From: an uncultured Opitutia bacterium
GTDB lineage: Bacteria; Verrucomicrobiota; Verrucomicrobiia; Opitutales; UBA953
Length of the DNA stretch: 34,088 nucleotides
Reading direction: 5' to 3'
Assembly: GCA_903913915.1 (NCBI GenBank)
Contig: CAIWNE010000091.1
Span: forward strand, 1 to 34,088
Under the pieces are notes generated by a model that was not told the DNA's origin, searched no databases, and saw only the letters and a program-made list of their open reading frames with translations. Positions 6,808 through 15,068 of the stretch are shown here, piece by piece (position 1 is the first letter of the stretch; each line of letters opens with the position of its first letter). A program made the translations under genes and the position numbers.

Positions 6808-8196
6808 TTAGGCGATGACCTTGTCGACCACCTTGCCGAAGTTGTCGGTGAGGCGGAAGTCGCGGCCGTTGTAGCGGAACGTGAGCTTGGTATGGTCGAA
6901 GCCGAGGAGGCGCAGGATCGTGGCGTGCAGGTCGTGCACGTCGACGCCGTCAGCGGCGACCTGGGAGCCGATTTCGTCGGTCTCGCCGTAGTGCATGCCG
7001 CCCTTGACGCCGCCGCCGGCCATCCAGCAGCAGAAAGCCTTGGAGTGGTGGTCGCGGCCGGACGCCTGGTTGACGCGGCCCGCGGTGGTCGGGGTGCGGC
7101 CGAATTCTCCGCCCCAGATGATGAGGGTCTGATCGAGGAGGCCGCGCTGCTTGAGGTCAGCGATGAGAGCGGCGGCCGGGCCGTCGATGTTCTCGCCGGT
7201 GCGGGCGATCGAGGTGAAGAGGTTGGTGTGGTGGTCCCAGCCTCCGGCGTCGACCTGGACGAAACGGACGCCCTTCTCGACGAGGCGACGGGCGCAGAGG
7301 AGCTTGGCTCCGAGGTCGGACTTGCCGTACATCTCGCGGATCTTCTCAGGCTCCTTGGAGATGTCGAAGGCGTCGGTGGCCGCGGTCTGCATGCGGAAGG
7401 CGAGCTCGAAGGATTCGATGCGGGCCTCGAGCTGCTCGTCCTTCTGGACGGTCTGCATGTGGCGCTCGTTCAGCTGACGGACGAGGTCGAGCTGCTTGCG
7501 CTGCGCGTCGGGCGTGGTGAACTCGCTCTGGAGATTGGCGATGATCTTGTTCGCCGGGGCGCCCGGGCGGAACTGGGTGTTGGCACCCTGGTAGAGCGAA
7601 GGAAGGAAGGCCGAGGCGCGGGCGTCGGAGCTACCGCCGAGGGAGACGAAGCCCGGGAGATCCTGGCTTTCGGTGCCGAGCCCGTAGAGGACCCAGGCGC
7701 CGAGGGAAGGCTTGGAGAGGATCGCCGAGCCGGTGTGCATGAGTTTGGCGGCCGGTCCGTGAGCCGGGAGATCCTGGTGCAGCGAACGGATGACGCACAT
7801 CTCGTCGGCGACCCCCTGGAGCTTCGGGAAGATCTCGCTGATCTCGAGGCCGGACTTGCCGGACTTCTTGAACTCAAAAGGCGTCGGGACGAGGACGCCG
7901 TTCATGCCGGAAGCGGACATGTCGGCCAGTTCCTTCATCTTCGGCTTCGGATCGAAGGTGTCGAGGTGCGACGGAGCGCCGCCCGCGAAGATGTGGATGA
8001 CGTGCTTCGCCTTGGCGGCGAGCGGAGCCTTGCGAGGCTTGAGGTTGGCCATCACCTCGCCCTTGGCGTCGCTGACCATGTAGTCGGCGACCATGGTGCC
8101 GAAGGCGAGCGTGCCCATGCCGAGGCCGGTCTGGCGGAGGAACTCTCGGCGAGAGTTGGGGGTCGGCACGTAATTTCCGCAGCTGGAGTCTTTCAT
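6808..8196 (-). CDS. DUF1501 protein with Tat signal
   Basis: A 462-residue protein of the DUF1501 family (alkaline-phosphatase/sulfatase-like fold). The N-terminus carries a twin-arginine signal, SRREFLRQTGLGMGTLAFG (Arg16-Arg17), so a folded protein is expected in the periplasm. Family motifs visible: HVIHIFAGGAPSHLDTFDPKP, MCVIRSLHQDLPAHGPA, KGVRFVQVDAGGWDHHTNLF, LIIWGGEFGRTPTT, GRDHHSKAFCCWMAGGGVKGG and the late DLHATILRLLGFDHTKLTFRYNGRDFRLT. Such proteins are almost always encoded beside PSCyt1/DUF1549/DUF1553 proteins, as here (71 bases downstream of one), and are thought to act with them; the reaction is unknown. The 71-base AT-rich gap before it contains its own promoter-like pair and a perfect 14-base palindrome, so it may be expressed separately. 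Confidence 0.93.
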   Translation of the reverse strand: MKDSSCGNYVPTPNSRREFLRQTGLGMGTLAFGTMVADYMVSDAKGEVMANLKPRKAPLAAKAKHVIHIFAGGAPSHLDTFDPKPKMKELADMSASGMNGVLVPTPFEFKKSGKSGLEISEIFPKLQGVADEMCVIRSLHQDLPAHGPAAKLMHTGSAILSKPSLGAWVLYGLGTESQDLPGFVSLGGSSDARASAFLPSLYQGANTQFRPGAPANKIIANLQSEFTTPDAQRKQLDLVRQLNERHMQTVQKDEQLEARIESFELAFRMQTAATDAFDISKEPEKIREMYGKSDLGAKLLCARRLVEKGVRFVQVDAGGWDHHTNLFTSIARTGENIDGPAAALIADLKQRGLLDQTLIIWGGEFGRTPTTAGRVNQASGRDHHSKAFCCWMAGGGVKGGMHYGETDEIGSQVAADGVDVHDLHATILRLLGFDHTKLTFRYNGRDFRLTDNFGKVVDKVIA

Positions 8197-8218
8197 TTTG
8201 GGGATTTGGTTGGGATTA

Positions 8219-8247
8219 AATATGGAGGGTTATTTTGAATATTCAAA
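8219..8247 (-). promoter_or_regulatory. Candidate promoter of DUF1501 with palindromic operator over the -35
   Basis: On the minus strand TTGAAT (8241-8246) and CATATT (8219-8224) are 16 bases apart. The perfect 14-base palindrome TTTGAATATTCAAA (8234-8247) covers the -35, a position typical of a repressor site. Both lie in an AT-rich gap within an otherwise GC-rich region. Confidence 0.4.
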
Positions 8248-8266
8248 CTCGATTGAGGTAGGGGGA

Positions 8267-11200
8267 TCAATTCAGGTAGACGAACTCGTTGGAGCAGACC
8301 ATGGACTGCGCGAGCATCACCCAGGGATTGGTGGGGATCTTGCGGTCGACTACGGGCGCATTATTGACGATTTTCCCGCCCTGCACCGAGGTTTCGAGCT
8401 TCACCTCAGGGACCAAGGGGCCCTTGGCGTTGGTCGCGGCGATGGCGGCCTCGGCCGCCTTCTTGCGGGCGGCCTTGTCGGCCTTGGCCTTGGCGACCTT
8501 GTCGAGCTTGGCGGCGGAGGGGGTGGCGGGCTCGTCGATGTAGCCGGCGATGCGCATGACGAAATCGCGGGCGATCTGGCGCTCCTGCACCGTCGGCGAA
8601 CGCTGGTACATGATGCGATAGAGCTGCGTGACGCGCTCATCGTCGGAGGTCGCCTTGGCCATCTCGGGGCGGGCGTTCACGTTGCGGGCGACCTCGACGG
8701 CCAGCGGGTTGTTCATGAAGAACAAGGCCTGCTGCGGCACGATCGTGGAACCGCGGACGGAGTTCGCCATGTTCGGGTCGGCGAAGTCGAACTGCGACTG
8801 GAATTCGCTGAGCTTGTCACGGTCGATGAAGCCGTAGATGGTGCGGCGATAGCTGTAAGGTTCGTCGGTGATGTTGACCGCGCGACCGCCGAGGGCGCGG
8901 TCGAGTTTGCCGGAGAGCTGCAGCATGGAATCGCGGATGCACTCGAAGTCGAGGCGGCGCAGGTTGGCATGCCAGAGGTAGCGGTTGGCGGCGTCGATCT
9001 TCGACGGGTCGACCGACGAATTCTTGGCCAGCATCTCGTTCGTGTTCGGGTTAGCCGACTGACGATAGGCCGCCGAAGTCAGGATGCGCTTGTGCATCTT
9101 CTTGATGGACCAGCCGCCTTCCACGAAGGCGGTGGCCATCCAGTCGAGCAGCTCCGGGTGGCTGGGGGGCTCGGACATGTTGCCGAAATCGTCGGGCGAG
9201 GTCACGATGCCGACTCCGAAGTGATGCAGCCAGAGACGGTTGACGAGCACGCGGGAGGTGAGCGGGTTCGTGCGGCTCGCGATGGCCAGGGCGAGTTCGC
9301 GACGGCCGCTGCCCTCGTAGAACGGCAGGCGGTCGGGACCGGCGAGGACCTCGAGGAACTGGCGAGGAGCGACGGGGCCGCGCTTGTTGCGGTCGCCGCG
9401 GATGTAAACGTAGCTGTCGCGCGGCTTCTCGACGTCGGTGATCACCATCGCGGTGCCGGGACCTCCGGGGTGCGTGATGTCGAGGGCGTTGATCTCGGCG
9501 AAGTGGAAATACTTGGCGGGCTTGTTGTTGTTGACGAAGGTCGCGCTGATCGGGACCTGCCAAGGCTCGCAGAAGTCGCGGCTCTCGGTCGCGCGCTCGA
9601 GCAGCACCACGGTGGAGATGTCCTCGACGTTGGGCAGCGGCCAGGGGAAGGCGGCGAGCTGGGCGAGGGCCGGGTCGTCCTTGTCCCCCTTACGACCAGG
9701 CTGGCTGCGCAGCTGGACGTGGGCGAGGATCTTGTCGTGGTGCTTCTTGAAGATCGCCTGGTAGGCCAGGGCGACCTCGTCGATCGACTTCGGCTTAAGG
9801 CCGCGGAGGCCCTCGGCGATGAGCGGGTTGACCGGGATCTTCTTGTCGGCGAGCGCGGCTTCGAGGACGGCCGGAGCCTGCTTCTCGAAATTCTCAGGGC
9901 TGAGCTTCCTCAGTCGGACGAGCGGACCGGTGATGGGGGAATCCGCACGCAGGACGCCGCCGAAGGAGGGGTCCAGCTCGCGGCTCTGGCCGAGGTCGTA
10001 CTTCTTCAGGATATCGAAGCCCGCCGTGCTGCGGAAACCGCCGGCCATGGACGCCAGGATGCGCGGAGCGAACTCGCGGTGGTAAGCGGCCTGCATGCCG
10101 GCGAGGTGCTTGTAATAACCGACGGCGGTCTTGTCGATGAGCTCGGCGAGCTTCTTCTCGTAGTCGGCGCGATAGGCGTTGGTCGGGGCGTTCTTGCCGA
10201 TCAGGAGCGGGTCGCGGATGACCGGGTTCTGCTGCGGCTCGATGACAGACGAGAAGATGCCGTGCAGGGAGTAATAATCGGCGGCCGGGATCGGATCGAA
10301 CTTATGGTCGTGGCAACGGGAGCAGGCGACGGTGAGGCCGAGGAAGCCCTTGGTCGTGGCGTCGATGCGCTCATCGATGGTGTCGTCGGCGTTCTGGAAG
10401 CGCTTGCCGACGGTGATGAAGCCGAGCGCGGCGAGCCGCGGGTCGTCCTTGGTGAGGTCCGGCAGGCGGTCGGCGGCGAGCTGCTCGATGATGAACTGGT
10501 CGTAGGGCTTATCGGTGTTGAAGGCGTCGATGACGTAGTCGCGGTAGGTCCAGGAAGCGTCGAAGGTCTCGATGGTGCCGTTGCGTTTGAGGCCCTTGGT
10601 ATCGGAGTAACGCGCGGTATCAAGCCAGTGACGGGCCCAGCGTTCGCCGTAGTGAGGCGAAGCGAGGAGGCGGTCGACGGTGCGTTCGACGACGGCGGAG
10701 ACGGCGCGTCCGGGCTGCCCCTGACGGACGGACATCGCGTCGCGGGACTGCGCGAGGTCATATTCGCGGGAGAAGGCGTCGACCTCGACGCTGGTGGGCG
10801 GAAGACCGATCAGGTCGTAGGAAAGGCGGCGCAGCAGCGCTTCGCCGTCGGCGGCCGGGCTGGGCTTGAGGCCCTTCTCGTCCAGCTTGGCGAGGACGAA
10901 GGCGTCGATCTCGTTCTGGCACCAGGCGGGATTGCTCAGCTTGGTCGGCACGACGACGTCACGCACGGGTTGGAAGGCCCAATGGCTGCGGGCCTTGTCC
11001 GAGAGGCCGGTGAGCTTGGCGCCGCCTGCGCCGACCGGCGCAGGCGCGCCCATCTTCACCCACTGCTCGAGCGTGGCGATCTGGGCGTCGGTGAGCTTGG
11101 CGCCCGACTTGCGCGGCGGCATCGAAAGTTCGGGGTCCGTCTGGTGCACGGCGACGATCAGCAGCGACTTCTTGAGGTCGCCGGGGACGACGGCCGCGCC

Positions 11201-11449
11201 TTGGTCTCCGCCCGCGAGCAAACCGGGACGCGAATCCATGATGAGTCCGCCCTTGGAGACGCCCTTCTCCTTGGAGTGACATTCGTAGCAACGCTCGGTG
11301 AAGATCGGGCGGACATTCTTCTCGAAGAACTCCAGTCCGGCGGGATCCATCTTGGCTTCGGCGGGGGCGTCGGCGGCCAGGAGCATGCCGGTCGGGCCCG
11401 CGGCGAGCACGAGAGGAAGGAGGCGGAACGTGGTCAGGAGGCGAGACAT
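8267..11449 (-). CDS. Secreted PSCyt1/DUF1549/DUF1553 di-haem protein, copy A
   Basis: A 1060-residue exported protein (signal peptide ~1-26). Order of domains: PSCyt1 cytochrome-like domain ~45-140 with haem-c site CYECH (54-58) and the distal SMPPRKSG methionine region; DUF1549/PSCyt2 ~175-400 with IDAFVLAKL, YGERWARHWLDTARYSDT, KPYDQFIIEQLAADR and a second haem site CSRCHDHKFDPI (376-380); DUF1553/PSD1 in the last third with LTSRVLVNRLWLHHFG, PSHPELLDWMA, LRRLDFECIRDSML and STIVPQQALFFMNNP. A Lys/Ala-rich low-complexity stretch (~965-1010) precedes the terminal SNEFVYLN. The family is thought to couple oxidative steps on sugars or other polymers to electron transfer, but no activity is proven. 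It has a close paralog upstream at 11753 and DUF1501 downstream. Confidence 0.93.
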   Translation of the reverse strand: MSRLLTTFRLLPLVLAAGPTGMLLAADAPAEAKMDPAGLEFFEKNVRPIFTERCYECHSKEKGVSKGGLIMDSRPGLLAGGDQGAAVVPGDLKKSLLIVAVHQTDPELSMPPRKSGAKLTDAQIATLEQWVKMGAPAPVGAGGAKLTGLSDKARSHWAFQPVRDVVVPTKLSNPAWCQNEIDAFVLAKLDEKGLKPSPAADGEALLRRLSYDLIGLPPTSVEVDAFSREYDLAQSRDAMSVRQGQPGRAVSAVVERTVDRLLASPHYGERWARHWLDTARYSDTKGLKRNGTIETFDASWTYRDYVIDAFNTDKPYDQFIIEQLAADRLPDLTKDDPRLAALGFITVGKRFQNADDTIDERIDATTKGFLGLTVACSRCHDHKFDPIPAADYYSLHGIFSSVIEPQQNPVIRDPLLIGKNAPTNAYRADYEKKLAELIDKTAVGYYKHLAGMQAAYHREFAPRILASMAGGFRSTAGFDILKKYDLGQSRELDPSFGGVLRADSPITGPLVRLRKLSPENFEKQAPAVLEAALADKKIPVNPLIAEGLRGLKPKSIDEVALAYQAIFKKHHDKILAHVQLRSQPGRKGDKDDPALAQLAAFPWPLPNVEDISTVVLLERATESRDFCEPWQVPISATFVNNNKPAKYFHFAEINALDITHPGGPGTAMVITDVEKPRDSYVYIRGDRNKRGPVAPRQFLEVLAGPDRLPFYEGSGRRELALAIASRTNPLTSRVLVNRLWLHHFGVGIVTSPDDFGNMSEPPSHPELLDWMATAFVEGGWSIKKMHKRILTSAAYRQSANPNTNEMLAKNSSVDPSKIDAANRYLWHANLRRLDFECIRDSMLQLSGKLDRALGGRAVNITDEPYSYRRTIYGFIDRDKLSEFQSQFDFADPNMANSVRGSTIVPQQALFFMNNPLAVEVARNVNARPEMAKATSDDERVTQLYRIMYQRSPTVQERQIARDFVMRIAGYIDEPATPSAAKLDKVAKAKADKAARKKAAEAAIAATNAKGPLVPEVKLETSVQGGKIVNNAPVVDRKIPTNPWVMLAQSMVCSNEFVYLN

Positions 11450-11508
11450 GTGGGTCGGGAAAGGGGTAAGGAAAGTCGGGTCACGACTGGGGATTCCTTC
11501 TAGGGATA

Positions 11509-11536
11509 ATTCTTAAGGCAGGATGAAGGACTTCAA
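11509..11536 (-). promoter_or_regulatory. Candidate promoter of PSCyt copy A
   Basis: On the minus strand TTGAAG (11531-11536) is followed after 15-16 bases by TAAGAA/AAGAAT (11509-11515). The predicted leader to the ATG at 11449 is about 55 bases. The pair lies between the large inverted repeat and the gene. Confidence 0.3.
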
Positions 11537-11580
11537 CCTATAGTTCGTCGGATTTACCTCATTCAAACCCGCCTAAGCCC

Positions 11581-11621
11581 GGTAGGCCTGTTTTGTAAAT
11601 TTTTTACAAAACAGGCCTACC
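11581..11621. repeat. Perfect 19-bp-arm inverted repeat in intergenic DNA
   Basis: GGTAGGCCTGTTTTGTAAA (11581-11599) and its exact reverse complement (11603-11621) are separated by three T bases, a 41-base near-perfect palindrome in the 303-base gap between the two PSCyt paralogs. A degenerate third copy of one arm (TTTAC...CAGGCCTACC) lies at 11656-11677 in the same orientation as the right arm. It has no T-tract after the stem and is not placed like a terminator for either gene. It could be a REP/MITE-like element, an RNA hairpin or a protein-binding site. Confidence 0.8.
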
Positions 11622-11655
11622 CCATCCATCTCCAGAAATTGATGCAGGGCAATGG

Positions 11656-11677
11656 TTTACGTTAAATCAGGCCTACC
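11656..11677 (+). repeat. Degenerate third copy of the inverted-repeat arm
   Basis: TTTAC at 11656-11660 and CAGGCCTACC at 11668-11677 match the right arm of the palindrome at 11603-11621, with a few extra bases between. The following C-rich bases (CCCC) are also shared. Seen by eye; alignment is short. Confidence 0.5.
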
Positions 11678-11706
11678 CCCTGCCCTCCCCCGCCTACGCC
11701 AACAAG

Positions 11707-11730
11707 AAAGCCGGCCATCAGGCCGGCTTT
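11707..11730 (-). terminator. Hairpin terminator of PSCyt copy B
   Basis: Perfect 10-bp stem AAAGCCGGCC/GGCCGGCTTT with a 4-base loop, 22 bases past the stop of the gene at 11753. Followed on the minus strand by CTTGTTGGC. Its presence implies that copies A and B are not simply one transcript. Confidence 0.8.
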
Positions 11731-11752
11731 CGCGACGGAACCAAGGGCGACC

Positions 11753-14700
11753 TCAGTTCACGTAGACGAACTCGTTGGACAGGAGGAGCGACTGGACCAG
11801 GAGCTCGGTCGGCGTCATCGGCGTGCGAGGAATCGCTTCGCCGACGTTCTGCATGACGCCTTCGGCGCCGCCGCCGGTGACGGCAGCCATCATGCTTTCT
11901 TCGCCGTCAGGAGCCTTCACCGTCATGCCCTTGGCGGCCGGAGCGGCCGTGCGCGCGACCGGGGCGACCGGCTTGGCACCAGGCTTGGTACCGGCGACGG
12001 CGGCCTTGGCCGAAGGACGCAGCTTGGCGGTTGCGACCGTCATCTGGGCCTTGGTCAGGAATTCCTGGGAGAAGCGGATCTCGTTCGTCGAGGGGCGGCG
12101 CTGGAACATGCAGCGGAACATCGCGACGATGCGCTGGTCCTCGGACATCGCGTTGACGACGTCCTTGCGGGCGGCGACCGCGCGGGCGACCTCGACGGAG
12201 AGCGGGTTGTTCATGAAGAACAAGGCCTGCTGCGGCACGATGGTCGAATTACGGCGGGAGTTGGCGGCATCGGGATCGCCGTAGTCGAACTGCGAGAGCG
12301 TGTCGCTGAGGCGGCGACGATCGACGTAGCCGTAGAGGCTGCGGCGATAGCTGAACGGCTCGTCTGTGATGTTGGCCGGCTGGCCGCCGACGGTCGTGTT
12401 CATCTTGCCGGTGAGCAGGATCATCGAATCGCGGATGGATTCGAAGTCGAGGCGGCGCAGGTTGCCGCGCCAGAGCAGACGGTTGCCGGCGTCGACCTTC
12501 AGCGGATCGACGGGTCCCTTCTTGGCCACGAGCGGATTGGCGGCCGGGTCGGAATCCTGACGATAGACGTTGCTCATCACGATCATGCGATGGAGGCGCT
12601 TCATCGTCCAGCCGTTCTCCATGAAGTCGGAGGCGAGGTAATCGAGCAGTTCCGGGTGGGAAGGCTTCTCGGACATGTTGCCGAGGTCGTCGACCGTGGC
12701 GACGAAGCCTTCGACGAAGTGCTTCATCCAGGTGCGATTGACGGCGACGCGGGCGGTCATGGGATTCTCCTTCGTCGCGATGGACTGGGCGAATTCGTAA
12801 CGGCCGCTGCCATCGACATAAGGACGACGCTCTCCCTTGGAGAGGATGTCGAGGAACTGGCGAGGAACGATCTCTCCCTTGAGGTTCTTGTCGCCGCGCT
12901 TGAACACGTAGCTGTCCTTCGGGGCTTCGGAATCCTGGACGACCATCGCTTCGCCGGGAGCTCCGGGATGCGAGAGACGCAGCTCGTTGATCTGCGTGTG
13001 GCGGAAATAGGCGACCGGCTCGCGGTTGCCGATGCCGCCGTAGATCGGACGGTTCTGCCAGTCGGCGCAGAACTTGCGCGTGCTGAACAACGAGATCATG
13101 TCTTCGTTGTCGAAGATCTCGTCATAGGAGGGGATCGCCCAAGGGTAGCAGGTCATCTCGGCGATCGCCGGGGAGGTCTTCTTCCAGGCGTCGCCCGGCT
13201 TGGCGAGCAACGCGAGGTGAGCGAGGATGGCGGCCTTGTTGTCGTTGTAGACCTTCTGGTATGCGGCGGCGACGTCCTCGAGGGACTTCGGCTTCAGGCC
13301 GCGGAGCGCGGCGGCGATGATCGGGTTGACCGGATGATCGGGATCCTTGAGGGACTCCTCGATGGCGGCCGGGGCGCGCTCGGCGAAGTAGACGACCGGG
13401 ACGGCGGCGGCGGCGGCGAAGGGACCGGTGATCGGCGAATCCTTCTGGATGCGCATGGCCGCGAAATCCACGTTCGAGATCAGGTCGATCTTATACTTGG
13501 CGGAGTAGTCGCCGGCTTCGGACGAACCGCGGCGGACGCTGGCGATCATGAGGCGACCGGCCATCTCGCGGTCATAACGGGCGCGGGTCTCGCGCATGTA
13601 GCGGAAGAAGCCGGCGACCTGCTCGTCCTGCAGCTGGTTGAGGCGCTTGTTGAAGTCGGCGCGGGCGGCGGCGGTCTTCGGCGTCGCGGCGATCGTCGGA
13701 TGGTGGAGCGGCTCGACGGTCGAGGCGAAGATGCCGTGCAGCGAGTAGTAGTCCTTGATCGGGATCGGGTCGAACTTGTGGTCGTGGCATCGGGCGCAGG
13801 CGACGGTGAGGCCGAGGAACGCCTTCGTGGTGGTGTCGATACGCTCGTCGATGATGTCGTTGATGTCGTCGAAGCGCTTGCCGACGGTGAGGAAGCCGAG
13901 CGCGGCGAGACGAGGATCGTCGGGCGAGATGCCGGGGATGCGGTCGGCGGCGAGCTGCTCGACGATGAACTGGTCGTACGGCTTGTCGTCGTTCAGGGCG
14001 TTGATGACGTAGTCGCGATAGGTCCAGGCGTAGGCGAAACGGTAGTCCTTGAAGAGGCTGTCGCCCTGGTCGACCTGCAGGCCGCGCGTATCGGAGTAGC
14101 GCGCGGTATCGAGCCAGTGACGGGCCCAGCGCTCACCGTAGTGCGGCGAAGCCAGGAGGGAGTCGATCTGCTTGGCGTAGACGGCCTCGACGGCACCGGC
14201 GGGCTTGCCGGCACGGAGGGCCATGTTATCGGCCATCTGCGCGGCGGCGATGGCCTTCTCGAAGGCGTCGACCTGCTCGGAGGTGGGCGGGAGACCGATC
14301 AGGTCGTAGGATACACGGCGCAGGAACGACTCGGGATTCGCGGCCGGATTAGGCTGGAGGCCCTTCTCCTCGAGTTTGGCGAGGATGAAGGCGTCGATGG
14401 GCGTCTTGACCCAGGCCTTGTTCTTGACCTCAGGAACCGGGTACTTCTTCACCGGCTGGAACGCCCAGTGTTCGCGGGCTTTGCCGGTCAGGCCGGTCAG
14501 CTTGGCGGCGCCGCCGGAGGGCATCGGTGCGCCCATCTTGATCCACTCTTCGAGGATCGCGATCTTGTCGTCCGGCAGCTTGCCGCCGGTCTTCTTGGGC
14601 GGCATCGCGAACTCGGGATCGGTGTAGCGGACGGCCTTGATGAGGAGAGATTTCTCGAGATTGCCGGGGACGACGGAAGGTCCTTCGTCGCCACCCTTGA

Positions 14701-14911
14701 GCGCGCCGTCGCGGGAATCGAGGATGAGCCCTCCCTTGGAGGAGTTCTTGGAGGCCGAGTGGCACTCGTAGCAACGGTCTACGAGGATCGGGCGGACGTT
14801 CTTCTCGAAGTAATCGAGACCTTCCTTGGTCGGCTGCGCATCCTCGGCGGCGACGGCGAAGGAGGCCGCGACGAGGGAGAGCGCGAAGGTGGTGTGACGA
14901 AGCGACAGCAT
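11753..14911 (-). CDS. Secreted PSCyt1/DUF1549/DUF1553 di-haem protein, copy B
   Basis: A 1052-residue exported protein (signal peptide ~1-22), same architecture as the protein at 8267: haem site CYECH (47-51) in PSCyt1, FAMPPKKTGG, YGERWARHWLDTARYSDT and second haem site CARCHDHKFDPI (372-376) in DUF1549, then DUF1553 with MTARVAVNRTWMKHFVEG, PSHPELLDYLA, LRRLDFESIRDSMI and STIVPQQALFFMNNPLSVEVARAV. The two copies are clearly paralogs, with long identical blocks, probably from tandem duplication. Copy B carries its own Ala/Pro/Lys-rich variable insert (~965-1010) before the terminal LLSNEFVYVN, different in sequence from that of copy A. It has its own promoter and terminator candidates, so the copies may be regulated apart. 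Confidence 0.93.
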   Translation of the reverse strand: MLSLRHTTFALSLVAASFAVAAEDAQPTKEGLDYFEKNVRPILVDRCYECHSASKNSSKGGLILDSRDGALKGGDEGPSVVPGNLEKSLLIKAVRYTDPEFAMPPKKTGGKLPDDKIAILEEWIKMGAPMPSGGAAKLTGLTGKAREHWAFQPVKKYPVPEVKNKAWVKTPIDAFILAKLEEKGLQPNPAANPESFLRRVSYDLIGLPPTSEQVDAFEKAIAAAQMADNMALRAGKPAGAVEAVYAKQIDSLLASPHYGERWARHWLDTARYSDTRGLQVDQGDSLFKDYRFAYAWTYRDYVINALNDDKPYDQFIVEQLAADRIPGISPDDPRLAALGFLTVGKRFDDINDIIDERIDTTTKAFLGLTVACARCHDHKFDPIPIKDYYSLHGIFASTVEPLHHPTIAATPKTAAARADFNKRLNQLQDEQVAGFFRYMRETRARYDREMAGRLMIASVRRGSSEAGDYSAKYKIDLISNVDFAAMRIQKDSPITGPFAAAAAVPVVYFAERAPAAIEESLKDPDHPVNPIIAAALRGLKPKSLEDVAAAYQKVYNDNKAAILAHLALLAKPGDAWKKTSPAIAEMTCYPWAIPSYDEIFDNEDMISLFSTRKFCADWQNRPIYGGIGNREPVAYFRHTQINELRLSHPGAPGEAMVVQDSEAPKDSYVFKRGDKNLKGEIVPRQFLDILSKGERRPYVDGSGRYEFAQSIATKENPMTARVAVNRTWMKHFVEGFVATVDDLGNMSEKPSHPELLDYLASDFMENGWTMKRLHRMIVMSNVYRQDSDPAANPLVAKKGPVDPLKVDAGNRLLWRGNLRRLDFESIRDSMILLTGKMNTTVGGQPANITDEPFSYRRSLYGYVDRRRLSDTLSQFDYGDPDAANSRRNSTIVPQQALFFMNNPLSVEVARAVAARKDVVNAMSEDQRIVAMFRCMFQRRPSTNEIRFSQEFLTKAQMTVATAKLRPSAKAAVAGTKPGAKPVAPVARTAAPAAKGMTVKAPDGEESMMAAVTGGGAEGVMQNVGEAIPRTPMTPTELLVQSLLLSNEFVYVN

Positions 14912-14978
14912 GGGTGTATTTCTTAAGTGGGTGACAAGGCTCGGGGGAGATGCCCGGAGGGGCGGACCTTAATCCCAT

Positions 14979-15006
14979 AATGTAAACCCGACCCCCCGGA
15001 AATCAA
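14979..15006 (-). promoter_or_regulatory. Candidate promoter of PSCyt copy B
   Basis: On the minus strand TTGATT (15001-15006) and TACATT (14979-14984) are spaced 16 bases. The predicted leader is about 60 bases before the ATG at 14911. One of the best matches to a housekeeping promoter in the window. Confidence 0.5.
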
Positions 15007-15068
15007 GACCGCTTCCCCATTCGGATTGTAAAGAAAAGACCCCAAGGAAAGGATGCCATCCTCGGACG

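Noticed and set aside
8198-11503. Open frame of 1101 codons on the plus strand
   Set aside because: It lies opposite the PSCyt copy A gene, whose motifs and haem sites are unmistakable. The frame is open only because of GC-rich codon bias; its translation is Gly/Val/Asp/Leu-rich low complexity.
11581-11621. Ordinary rho-independent terminator reading of the large palindrome
   Set aside because: No T-tract follows the stem on either strand, it is over 120 bases past the stop of copy B, and a proper terminator for that gene is at 11707-11730.
12590-14926. Open frame of 778 codons on the plus strand
   Set aside because: Shadow of PSCyt copy B on the other strand, same low-complexity composition, no motifs.
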